Source: CAWAQA01 sp963784065 (GTDB lineage Bacteria; Acidobacteriota; Vicinamibacteria; Vicinamibacterales; UBA2999). Taken from it: 64,000 nucleotides of DNA. The notes under the pieces are model-generated. The model worked only from the letters and a program-made list of their open reading frames with translations, was not told the DNA's origin and made no database searches. The stretch lies in contig CAWAQA010000001.1 in NCBI GenBank assembly GCA_963784065.1, positions 420,824 through 484,823 of the forward strand, written 5' to 3'. Position numbers and translations under genes: made by a program. Shown here one piece after another: positions 39,478 through 48,189 of the stretch; the stretch's first letter is position 1; each line of letters begins with the position of its first letter.

Positions 39478-40651
39478 ATGCCCTACCCGATGGAAACCAC
39501 CCGCCAGCGCCCCGGCGTGACCTCGCGCCTGCGTCGCGTCGCCTGGGAACTGCGAACCGAAGGGGTCGGACCGGCACGAGAAGCCGCCGCCATTGGCCTC
39601 GGCGTCTTCATCGGATGCTCCCCGCTCTATGGGTTCCACCTGCTTGTCTGTCTGGTGGCCGGATGGTGCCTCGGGCTGAACCGCCTGAAGATGTATCTCG
39701 CGGCGAACATCTCCAACCCGTTCGTGGCGCCGCTCCTCATTCTGACGGAGCTTCAGACCGGCGCCTGGGTCAGGCGAGGTCACCTGCACGCGCTCACGCT
39801 CGACGCGGTCAGAAACATCGACCCCTGGAGCTTCGGCGCCGATCTCATCGTCGGCAGCCTGGTCGTCGGCGCGGTGCTTGCGGTCCTGAGCGGAACCGCC
39901 ACCTATCTTGTCGCCCGTACTGGCCGCGACGATCCGTCGTTCGCCGCGCTCGTACGTCGCGCCGCGGATCGCTATGTGTCAACCGGCATCACGGCGTGGG
40001 AGTTCGCGCGCGGAAAGTTGCGGGGCGACCCGCTCTACCGCACGGTCGTGACCGAGTGCGCGCTTCCCGCCGGCGGGACACTTGTGGACGTCGGCTGCGG
40101 TCAGGGGCTCATGCTTGCGCTGCTCGCCGAGTGCGACGCGGCGTCGCGGGCAGGAACCTGGCCGGCGTCCTGGCCGCCGCCAGCGGCGTTCGATCGGCTG
40201 GTCGGCATCGAAACACGGCCTCGCGTCGCGGCGATCGCCCGCCAGGCGCTCGGCGAGGCGGCGGCGATTGTCGAAGGTGATGCGCGCACGCATGTGCGGG
40301 ACCGAGCGCGCGTCGTGCTGTTCTTCGACGTGCTTCACATGATGCCGGCCGCGGATCAGGAGCAGCTGCTCGCGTCCACGGCCGAAGTCCTCGACCGCGG
40401 CGGGATGATCCTGATTCGCGAACCGGATGCCGGCGCGAGGCTGGCGCTTTTCCGCGGTCCGCGCCGGGAATGCCGCGAAGGCGATATTCACCGGCAACTG
40501 GCGGCAGACGTTTCACTTCAGAACCGCGCACGAGTGGACGGCCTGCTTCAGCCGTCTCGGGTTCGACGTTGAAGTGCGCGGCACCGGCGAAGGCACACCC
40601 TTCGCGAATGTGCTGTTCGTGCTCACTCGTCCGGCGCGCGCGTCTGCGTGA
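39478..40651 (+). CDS. DUF2062 membrane domain fused to a SAM-dependent methyltransferase, one frameshift
   Basis: Residues 20-150 form a DUF2062 domain with paired helices (AAAIGLGVFIGCSPLYGFHL, NRLKMYLAANISNPFVAPLL). From about residue 180 a class I methyltransferase follows: GGTLVDVGCGQGLMLALLAE is the AdoMet loop and ARVVLFFDVLHMMPAADQEQ is motif IV. A shift near 40455 restores FTGNWRQTFHFRTAHEWTAC and the end GTPFANVLFVLTRPARASA. About 391 residues. It could methylate a membrane-bound starter or lipid. The last 28 bases overlap the convergent hydrolase gene. Confidence 0.85.
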
Positions 40652-41662
40652 AGCGGCCGACCTTGACGATCTCGAGCTGCGGGCGACCATCGCGATCGAG
40701 CTCGCCGCCGAACCACAGGGCGCAGGCTATCCGCTCCTCACCGCTGGCGGACCGAACGATTGGCTCCAGCGTGCGCGGGTTCGGCGCCGCAGCGTCCCAA
40801 CAGAATCGGATGTCCGACCACAACACCGTGGCGCGCCCGTCGCCTCGAGGCAGCGTCACGGCGAACCCGAGGTCGTGCGCGCGGAGAAAATTCCGCACGG
40901 TGGAGAGCGATCGGGAGCCGCTGACCAGCGTGGTTTCCGGTGCGAGCGGCCACGAGAACTCCTCGTGCGCGCCGCCTGAGCCGGCACTCCAGGCGCGCAC
41001 GCGACTCGCCGTTCGATCGAACACGTGCCAGGTAGTCGAGGCTCGCCCATTTGGCTTCGATCGCGCGGCCCACGACGATCTCCCCGGATCGATCGCGCGC
41101 GTCACGGTAGTTCGAGAAGGCGCCGATGCCCAGCGCCGCTTTTCCGAGGAGAAAGACAGCCATGACCGCGAGCGCCGCGGCCCCGGCGCGCCGCCCGCGC
41201 GCACGTCCCGCGACCCAGATCCCCGCCGGCCCCGCGACACACAGCGCAAGGAGCCAGGGATCGGCCATGGCGACGAGCGGCACGCTCACGACCGTGTCAA
41301 CGAACGGCCATCCAGCACGAAGCCGGGCGCTCGAGAGCAGGTCGAGCAGCACGTGACTCGCCGCCCCGATCCAGGCCGAGCGCGCCAGGACTGCGTATCT
41401 GGTCGGCCGGGAGAAGACGGAGACGGCCGCGGCGGTCAGGAGCGCGCACGCCGCAGTGACCAAGGATCGTGTGCGTGCCAACCTCGTGCACGCGGAGGTA
41501 CCGGTCCCAGCCAAACGGCATGAACACGGCATCGAGATCCGGAGAGAGCGAACCCAGAACTGCGGCGGCAACGCAGCCGCGCCCCCGCCCGTCGAGCGGG
41601 CGAGTCGGCGTCAGGACCCCGATCAGGGTGCGGCCGAACGCCACGTGCGACACAGGATCCAT
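40623..41662 (-). CDS. YdjM-like membrane-bound metal-dependent hydrolase, two or three frameshifts
   Basis: The ATG at 41662 gives MDPVSHVAFGRTLIGVLTP, the DPxxH motif of the LexA-regulated YdjM/DUF457 family. Then LGSLSPDLDAVFMPFGWDRY and HEVGTHTILGH (second metal histidines) follow. After a shift near 41430 comes AWIGAASHVLLDLLSSARLR (HxxxD). The C-terminal soluble part ends ERIACALWFGGELDRDGRPQ. About 346 residues. A related gene lies at 59165-60200. Some relatives hydrolyse phospholipid-like bonds, but function is not established. Confidence 0.8.
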
Positions 41663-41702
41663 CTGGTGACTGCAGATTCGGAAGGCTATGCTACGGCGTC
41701 AG

Positions 41703-43322
41703 TCAGTCGAGCCCGCCGTAATCGTCACGCTGCGCGTCCCAATACCGGTAGAAGTGGTACCAGAACTCGGGATGCTCTCGAATCTGAGCGGCAAGGGCGT
41801 CAGCAACCTGCTGTGCCGCGGCCTGTATGGCCTGGTCGCGCGGAACGTCGCCCGCGACATAGATAGGCGTGCCAGGGCGTGCCTTGAATCGCCCCGGGCC
41901 GATGCGCTCGATGGAGCACGGAAGCAGGGGTGCGCCGCTCACGTGCGCCATCAGCAGCGGTGTGCGGAGGAGCCAGGCCGCTCGCCCGAACATGTTGACC
42001 GCCACGCGGTCCTTGCCGTAGTGCCGATCGACGAGCATGGCGACGATGCGGTTGTCGGTGAGGCGCCGGCGAATCTGCAGGGCCGTGTCGAGCGACTGCC
42101 GGACCTCGATCGTTTCCGCACCGAGCTTCTCGCGGATCTCCAGCCGGATCCGGTTGACCGTCGGGTCCGCCTCCGCCATCGCGACAATCGTGAGGGGCAG
42201 ATCGAGCGCGCTTCGAATCAAGAGGCTCCCGACTTCCCAGTTCCCGTAGTGCCCGGTGATGAGCACAATCCCCCGTCCCCGCGCAAGGAGACTCTCGAAC
42301 ACCTGCCGGTGTTCGTCGACGATGTCGAAGAGTTGGCCGCGATCGCCGTTCGAGGTTCCCAACGCACGCAGAAAATCGATCGCGTCGCGGGCGTAACTCC
42401 TGAGGGTGTCCAGGGCGCGCCGCTCCAGCGACGCCCGGCCTTCGTGAGGAAAAAGCGCAGCGAGGTTGTCTGCGATCGCCTCGCGTGTGCCGGTCATCCA
42501 TCGCCAGGCCAGCCAGGTGCCGACGTGACCGATCGCATACGAGACCGCCCGCGGCAGGGTGCGGACGCCATGATACGTCGCCCGGAAGATCAGCCCGTTG
42601 TTGAGGCCGTGCAGCGTCCAGCGGCGGGGAACCACGATCAGAGGCGTTCGATGAAGCGATAGTAGACAGCCAGGAAGCAGGTGCGGGTCGTGTCGCGCAC
42701 CGGCCGCAATTTGCTGCGCCCGCCCGGCGTAGACCGCCGTGATCGGCACCGTCGTGATGCGTGCCCGGCGGCGCGACAGCTTGACCAGCATTTCGGTCTC
42801 GATGTCGTAGCCGCGCGCCCGGAGCGGAACCCCGCGCAGCGCATCGACGCGGAAGACCCGGAAGCCGCACTGCGTATCCGAGAAGCGAATTCCGACGAAC
42901 CACGACAGCACACGGCTGCCAAGCCGATTGGCGTGGTAGCGCGACGCCGGCATCGCCTCGCGCCCGAAGCGGCGTTCGCCGAGCACGACATCGACTCCGG
43001 TTCGAGCGGCCGCCTCGAGAAGCAGTGGCGCCTCGCCCGGCAGATGCTGCATGTCGCCGTCGAGCATCAGCGCGTGCGTGAAGTCGCGGGCGACGATCCA
43101 CTCGATCGCCGAGCGCACCGCGTGCCCCTTGCCTCGATTGGTGCCGTGCTCGAGCACGTCCGCACCGGCTCGACGCGCCAGGCTCGCCGTCGCGTCGGTC
43201 GATCCGTCATCGACGACGAGGATGCGATCGACCTTCCCGAGCAGCCCGTCGATCACCTGCTGGATGGTGCCGGCTTCGTTGAAGGCGGGGATGACCGCGA
43301 CGGCGCGGATCGGCGCGCTCAC
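41703..43322 (-). CDS. Fusion of GT2 glycosyltransferase and LpxL-type lysophospholipid acyltransferase
   Basis: 539 residues without frameshift. The N-terminal half is a GT2 enzyme: VVIPAFNEAGTIQ-like start, DDGS at 38-41 and metal-binding DGD at 88-90, of the dolichol-phosphate-mannose synthase kind. The C-terminal half is an LpxL/HtrB-like acyltransferase with the HX4E motif GHYGNWE (His 358, Glu 363). This rare fusion is known from aryl polyene loci, where it is thought to build the glycolipid anchor. It overlaps the MMPL gene by four bases. Both catalytic centres look intact. Confidence 0.9.
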   Translation of the reverse strand: MSAPIRAVAVIPAFNEAGTIQQVIDGLLGKVDRILVVDDGSTDATASLARRAGADVLEHGTNRGKGHAVRSAIEWIVARDFTHALMLDGDMQHLPGEAPLLLEAAARTGVDVVLGERRFGREAMPASRYHANRLGSRVLSWFVGIRFSDTQCGFRVFRVDALRGVPLRARGYDIETEMLVKLSRRRARITTVPITAVYAGRAQQIAAGARHDPHLLPGCLLSLHRTPLIVVPRRWTLHGLNNGLIFRATYHGVRTLPRAVSYAIGHVGTWLAWRWMTGTREAIADNLAALFPHEGRASLERRALDTLRSYARDAIDFLRALGTSNGDRGQLFDIVDEHRQVFESLLARGRGIVLITGHYGNWEVGSLLIRSALDLPLTIVAMAEADPTVNRIRLEIREKLGAETIEVRQSLDTALQIRRRLTDNRIVAMLVDRHYGKDRVAVNMFGRAAWLLRTPLLMAHVSGAPLLPCSIERIGPGRFKARPGTPIYVAGDVPRDQAIQAAAQQVADALAAQIREHPEFWYHFYRYWDAQRDDYGGLD

Positions 43323-45790
43323 GCGGCCCTGCCGCGCCCGGCGAACGCGAGGATGGCCGGCAGCACGAAAAGAGAAGCGGCCGCGAGCGCGACGATGCTC
43401 ACCGCAGACACCAGGCCGATCGACCGCAGTGGAGGGTAACTGGACGTGACGAGCGTGCCATAGCCAAGGAGCGTAATCGCCGCCGCCACCAGGATGACCG
43501 GCGCGAGCTCCTCGACCGCTTGCCGTGAGTCGCCCCGCTCGCGGTAGCGGTGCACGACGTGCACGCCATAGTCCACGCCGATGCCGACCAGCGTCACCAC
43601 GGCGAAGATCGCGAAGAGATCGAGCGCGATCCCCGCCAGCGCAAGCGCGCCGGCGGCCCAGACAATGCCGACCGCGGTTGGCGCCAGCGACAGGACGGAC
43701 AAACGCCAGTTGCGAAATGCCATGAACACCAGCGCCACGACAACTACCGTGCCGATGGAGAGCCCTTTGGCGAACTGCGGGAGAAAGCGGTCTGCCAGCT
43801 CCCGGTTCACGAGCGGCAGGCCGGTGAGCGTGGACGTTGGATCGGCTTCGCGCACGCGCACCGCGAGCGCATCGGCCTCTTCACGATTCGACGGAAACGC
43901 ATATGTCGCCAGCAGCCAGCGATCGTCCACGCGCGCGACGAAGCGGCCGATCAGGTCGGCCAGCCCGTGCGCAACGTATCCCTCGTACGTCAGATGATCG
44001 GCGCCGAGCAGCGCGGGGAGTTGCTCGCGAAACGGATCGAAAGACCCCGGCTGAAATCCTTCCGTCTTTTCAGCCTCCGCCAATGCATCGGCTGTAACGG
44101 CGGCGGAAAGCCCCTGCTGACGAATCAGCTCCTGCCGTCGCATCTGCGTCGCTGGCGAGGGGAGCAACGCCGTCGGCGCCTGGACAGCCATGCCAGGCAA
44201 TGCCCGGGCAAGATCGGCGTGAAGCCGCTCGTTCGATTCGAGCAGCTCCTCGAGGTCCGGGCCACCCGCCATCACGACATAGACATCGTCCGGCAACCCG
44301 AACATCGGCCCGATGCGCTGGAGAAGTGCGGCGCCCGGCGTCACCGATCGCAACTGATCCAGCGTCGGATTGACGCGCAGTCGCGTTGCGGCGACAGCCA
44401 GGAGAATGGTCGCGATGACGGCCACGGCGAGGATCGCTCTGTGCCGCCGCTCGACCCACGCCGCGAACCGCGGCAACGAGAGCGAACGGACGGGACGTGC
44501 CGGACGTCGGAGCGACAGGGACGCGGGCACCAGCACGAGTGTCAGGATTCCGCACAGTACCATGCTGTGGCCGATGAGCAGGCCGAGCTGCTCGAGGCTC
44601 GGGAAGTCCACGAACGTCAACCCATAGAACGTCGCGGCCGTCGTGAACATGCCGAGGAGCATGCTCGACGCCGGGCCGCCCAGGCCATCGATGGCCGCCG
44701 CCGGCTCTGCGCCCGTTCGAACCGCGAGCGTGTACGCGACATAGAGCAGGACAACGCCGTCCACGCCGAGGCCAAAGAGCATCGCGCTCGAGGCCGTCGC
44801 GGCGGTGGACAGCGTGGCGCCGGCAAGTCCAAGGATGCCGAGCGTCACCACCAGCGACAGTGCCGATGGGATCGAACCGACGAGCACGAGCCATGGCGAT
44901 CGAAACACCAGGAAGAGCAGCGGCAGGATGAGCGCGAGCGATCCTATGGTGTTGAGGATGCTCTCACGCCGGATCACCGACTCCGTCTCCACGGCGATCC
45001 GGTGCCCCCCGGCGAACTGAACCTGCAGTGGCGGACGCTCGTCTTCCGGGTCCGCCGCCGCTCGGGTTCCGGCTGCATGCTGAGTCGCCTGCCCGCGCAG
45101 CACGTCGAGGCGCGTCATCAGCGCGCGGGAGAATTCGGCGTCGAACGGTGGTTGCAGCGGCTTCGCGATCAGCAGGCGGCTGCGAAGGTCTGCCGCCACA
45201 TATCCGCCCTCGCTGACGCCGAGATTGATGCCGGCCTGCGCTCCGCCCAGGTGCTCGCGCAGCAGATCGTAGAGGCCGAGCGGGTCGTGCCTGACCATGG
45301 TGGCAATTGCCGGCGACGGCACGGCCAGCATCGCGCGGCGGCGGCGCAGCGCATCGATCAGGCCGTCGCCGCTGAACCGCGAGAGCGCACGGCCAAGAGT
45401 GTCGTCGGGCAGCAACAGCAACCGATGATCGGCGAGCCAGCTCAGGTCGCGCGATTCATCGACGCGGCCGGTATCCACGCGGACAATTTCAGGCGCCCCT
45501 TCCAGGCGGTCGCTCCATGCGACGACGTCATCGTCATATTCGGAGATGTCGTGGCCTGGTGGCGCCGTCAGCACGACGTACAAGTCGTCAACGCCGGCGA
45601 ACGACGCGACAAACGACCGGAACGCCGGGATGACGCGGCCGTCGCGCGGCAGGAGGCCGAGAACGTCGGAGTCGAAACTGAGGCCGCGCATGCCCGCGAC
45701 CGACGCTGCCGCAAGGCATGCTGCGCCGAACAGGACGAGCGCGCGACGGCGCCGCGCCCACGACAGAATGCTGGGAATTGGTGAGCTCAC
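43319..45790 (-). CDS. MMPL/RND family lipid exporter
   Basis: 823 residues with two repeats of one plus five membrane helices. Each repeat has the MMPL motif region: LFGLGVDGVVLLYVAYTLA and GIGVDYGVHVVHRYRERGDS. Periplasmic loops lie between helices 1-2 and 7-8. The protein resembles HpnN and the exporters of aryl polyene clusters, which move lipids to the outer membrane. The stop overlaps the GT2-acyltransferase start. It starts 68 bases from the divergent B12-radical SAM gene. No frameshift. Confidence 0.9.
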   Translation of the reverse strand: MSSPIPSILSWARRRRALVLFGAACLAAASVAGMRGLSFDSDVLGLLPRDGRVIPAFRSFVASFAGVDDLYVVLTAPPGHDISEYDDDVVAWSDRLEGAPEIVRVDTGRVDESRDLSWLADHRLLLLPDDTLGRALSRFSGDGLIDALRRRRAMLAVPSPAIATMVRHDPLGLYDLLREHLGGAQAGINLGVSEGGYVAADLRSRLLIAKPLQPPFDAEFSRALMTRLDVLRGQATQHAAGTRAAADPEDERPPLQVQFAGGHRIAVETESVIRRESILNTIGSLALILPLLFLVFRSPWLVLVGSIPSALSLVVTLGILGLAGATLSTAATASSAMLFGLGVDGVVLLYVAYTLAVRTGAEPAAAIDGLGGPASSMLLGMFTTAATFYGLTFVDFPSLEQLGLLIGHSMVLCGILTLVLVPASLSLRRPARPVRSLSLPRFAAWVERRHRAILAVAVIATILLAVAATRLRVNPTLDQLRSVTPGAALLQRIGPMFGLPDDVYVVMAGGPDLEELLESNERLHADLARALPGMAVQAPTALLPSPATQMRRQELIRQQGLSAAVTADALAEAEKTEGFQPGSFDPFREQLPALLGADHLTYEGYVAHGLADLIGRFVARVDDRWLLATYAFPSNREEADALAVRVREADPTSTLTGLPLVNRELADRFLPQFAKGLSIGTVVVVALVFMAFRNWRLSVLSLAPTAVGIVWAAGALALAGIALDLFAIFAVVTLVGIGVDYGVHVVHRYRERGDSRQAVEELAPVILVAAAITLLGYGTLVTSSYPPLRSIGLVSAVSIVALAAASLFVLPAILAFAGRGRAA

Positions 45791-45858
45791 AGACCGTGAG
45801 TGCGGCCACCCCGCCGAGGCGCCGCCTGGGAGTCCATGTTACGCTTCACGGCCGATCC

Positions 45859-47322
45859 ATGCACGTACTTCTCCTCCGTCCAGTACCAGGGAACGAGCGA
45901 TTCGGGCTGGGCCCGTTCTTCCGCATCGAGCCGCTCGGCATGGAGTACATCGCATCCGCGCTCGAAGCCAGCGGTCACACGGTGACGCTCGCGGATCTGC
46001 GGTTCAGCCGCTCGCTCGATCATCAGCTGCGTTCCACTCGTCCCCGCCTCGTCGGCATTGCCGCCATGCACGCGCTCGAAACAGACGACGTCATGGCGCT
46101 GGCGCGGCGCGTTCGACAACTCGCGCCAGGCGTGCCCATCGTCATCGGCGGCCACACGGCGGCGGCCTACCCGCATCCCTTTCTGCTCGATCCCGTCGAT
46201 GCCGTGATCGTGGACGACGGTGAGAGGGCGGTCCCGCGCATGGCGGACGCCATCGAGACCGGCCGCCCGTTGCGTGAGGTGCCGGGCCTCAGGGTGCGGG
46301 AGCAGTCTGGTGAGGCCATCGCCACGCCCGCGGATCCCGCGATCTTCGACCTCGACGCGGTTCCACTGCCGGCGCGCCATCTCGTTGCGCCATGGCGGCG
46401 CCAGTACGCGTGTCTGGCCCATCGGCCCGCATGGTTGATCGAGACAGCGCGGGGCTGCCCGTTCCGCTGTTCGTTCTGTTCAATCTGGCAGTTGCACGCG
46501 CGCTCGGTTCGAGAACGTTCGATCGAATCAGTCTGCCGGGACTTCGCAGAGTCGGGGGATCACGTATTCGTCGCCGACGATCTGTTCTGGTACCACCCGC
46601 CGCGCAGCCTGGCGCTCGCGAATGAGTTGCGCCGCCGCGGAATCCGCAAACGGTGGATCCTCGTGCAGAGCCGTGTTGACCTGGTCGCGCGGAATGCGGA
46701 GCTTCTCGAGGCCTGGCGCCCGCTGGCGCAGGATTTCGATATCTTCTTCGGGCTCGAGGCCGCAACCAACGCAGGGCTCACCGGCCTGAACAAGGACGCG
46801 ACCGTCGATCACATCGGACAGGGCGTGGAGGTTGCGCGATCGTTGACGTATGGCGTCACCGGCAACTTCGTGATCGATCCTGCCTGGCGCGAGGCGGACT
46901 TCGAGAACCTGTGGGCGTTCGTCGAGCGCCACCAGCTGTTCCAGGCAGGTTTCACGATTCTCACGCCGCTGCCAGGGACGTCGTATTTCGAAGAGATGCG
47001 CTCCCGGCTGCAGTCGCGTCCGTGGGCGCATTTCGACATGCATCATCTCCTCTGGGAGCCGGCGCTCGGGCCGGAGCGGTTCTTCGAGCTTTACTGTGAG
47101 ACGTGGCGCCGCTCGGTGTTGAACCTCAAGGGCAGGAAGCGGCTGTGGCGCTGGCTGCGGGAGGCGGATCCCCGTAACGTCCTGTTCCTGCTCCGTGCTC
47201 TCAGGCGCACGCAGCGAATGATGTCTCCCGAGCACTACGTCGCCGAGTACGATCTGGCACGCTCACACGCCGCGGCGGGACCGGTCGGTCAATTGGCGGG
47301 TCCGGAGGCCGGGTCCTTTTGA
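45859..47322 (+). CDS. B12-binding-type radical SAM protein
   Basis: The start at 45859 gives MHVLLLRPVPGNERFGLGPF; the open frame upstream lacks homology. A Rossmann-like cobalamin domain (residues 1-130; VRQLAPGVPIVIGGHTAAAY) lacks the DxHxxG cobalamin-histidine motif. The radical SAM motif is ARGCPFRCSFCSIW (Cys 200, 204, 207), followed by HVFVADDLFWYHPPRSLA and IFFGLEAATNAGLTGLNKD. 487 residues, no frameshift. It could methylate or cyclise a polyketide or lipid chain. It is divergent from the MMPL gene. The stop lies in the loop of a family B hairpin. Confidence 0.88.
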   Translation: MHVLLLRPVPGNERFGLGPFFRIEPLGMEYIASALEASGHTVTLADLRFSRSLDHQLRSTRPRLVGIAAMHALETDDVMALARRVRQLAPGVPIVIGGHTAAAYPHPFLLDPVDAVIVDDGERAVPRMADAIETGRPLREVPGLRVREQSGEAIATPADPAIFDLDAVPLPARHLVAPWRRQYACLAHRPAWLIETARGCPFRCSFCSIWQLHARSVRERSIESVCRDFAESGDHVFVADDLFWYHPPRSLALANELRRRGIRKRWILVQSRVDLVARNAELLEAWRPLAQDFDIFFGLEAATNAGLTGLNKDATVDHIGQGVEVARSLTYGVTGNFVIDPAWREADFENLWAFVERHQLFQAGFTILTPLPGTSYFEEMRSRLQSRPWAHFDMHHLLWEPALGPERFFELYCETWRRSVLNLKGRKRLWRWLREADPRNVLFLLRALRRTQRMMSPEHYVAEYDLARSHAAAGPVGQLAGPEAGSF

Positions 47323-47468
47323 GCCCGGCGAGATCGCCACGCGGAAACGCGTAGGCCGGTCCTGTTGGACCAGCGACATCGGTCCCCGACGGCACGCGTA
47401 GGCCGGGTCCTCTTACACCCGGCGAACTCGCTACGCGGGTCCGTAGGCCGGGTCCTTTTGGACCCGGC
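47308..47468. repeat. Array of four family B hairpins, period about 46 bp
   Basis: Units start near 47308, 47354, 47402 and 47447. The last is perfect (GCCGGGTCC, TTTT, GGACCCGGC); the others carry mismatches. Each is flanked by GTAG before and GA after. The array fills the gap between the convergent radical SAM and LolA-like genes and is probably a strong two-way terminator or an amplified small mobile palindrome. Confidence 0.8.
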
Positions 47469-47504
47469 GAGATACCTGGAGTAACTCGAACTGAGGCCGC
47501 GCGC

Positions 47505-48164
47505 TCACCGCGACGTCGTCGCCGCGTCGCCGATCGTGAACCATGCCGGGTCAACGGGCGGGTTCAGCTTCACGTCGGAAAACGTCATCAGCTTCGTATC
47601 GCCGCCGGCGAAAGTCATCCGCATTGCGGCGAGGACGAGCGACGTGCGATCCAGCCAGAGCTCGAGCCGCGTCATGCCTTCCAGGATCTGTTTCCGCTTC
47701 GGCACCATCGTAATGAAGTACGTGCCGGGCCTGTCGTCCGCCTCGCGCGCGTTGACCTGGAAGTGACTGCGCAGCTCGCGGGGCGAGCTGTCCACGAAAT
47801 ACTTCTGAATCCTCCGCTGCGAGGCGCCGATGTCCTTCATGCTGCGGATGTTCGCGGAAGGCCACGACATCGTCATGCGATCGCCGTCGATGAGCACGAC
47901 TCGAGCATCAGGGTCCGTATACCGCAGCACGACGCGCGTTGGTCGATCGACGATCACGGTCCCACGCGCGATGACCGGCCTGGTCAGGAGCGGCGAGGTC
48001 GAGGTCTCCACGAAAGAGGCGGTCAGGGTTTTCAGGCCGGCGTTCTGCTTCTGCCCGCGAGCGTGCAGTTCGTCGAAGAGATCCGGCTCGCGTGTGCCCG
48101 TCGTGGCACCGAGGAACGACGTCAGCAGGACGGCGACGATGGCGCCTGTGCTTTGAACCCTCAC
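47505..48164 (-). CDS. LolA-like outer-membrane lipoprotein carrier
   Basis: A GTG at 48164 starts a 219-residue protein with a signal peptide (VQSTGAIVAVLLTSFLGAT). The LolA fold shows as TASFVETSTSPLLTRPVIAR and GTVIVDRPTRVVLRYTDPDA, then a run of beta strands to VKLNPPVDPAWFTIGDA. LolA-like carriers shuttle lipids through the periplasm; aryl polyene loci carry a dedicated one. It is divergent from the chain-length-factor gene by 25 bases, so both probably share a promoter region. Confidence 0.88.
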   Translation of the reverse strand: MRVQSTGAIVAVLLTSFLGATTGTREPDLFDELHARGQKQNAGLKTLTASFVETSTSPLLTRPVIARGTVIVDRPTRVVLRYTDPDARVVLIDGDRMTMSWPSANIRSMKDIGASQRRIQKYFVDSSPRELRSHFQVNAREADDRPGTYFITMVPKRKQILEGMTRLELWLDRTSLVLAAMRMTFAGGDTKLMTFSDVKLNPPVDPAWFTIGDAATTSR

Positions 48165-48189
48165 GATCCCGAATGGTAACGTACGCGTC

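Noticed and set aside
43550..45784. 744-codon open frame antisense to the MMPL exporter
   Set aside because: A mirror of the exporter's codon bias, no recognisable fold or start signal.
47338..47500. Small genes in the hairpin array after the radical SAM gene
   Set aside because: The sequence is fully accounted for by four palindrome units; open frames are short and lack ribosome sites.
34189..48164. Hopanoid synthesis locus (MMPL like HpnN plus B12 radical SAM like HpnR/HpnJ)
   Set aside because: No squalene-hopene cyclase, squalene synthase or other hpn genes are present, and the ACP/KS/KR/DH set points to a polyketide or fatty-acid-like route.
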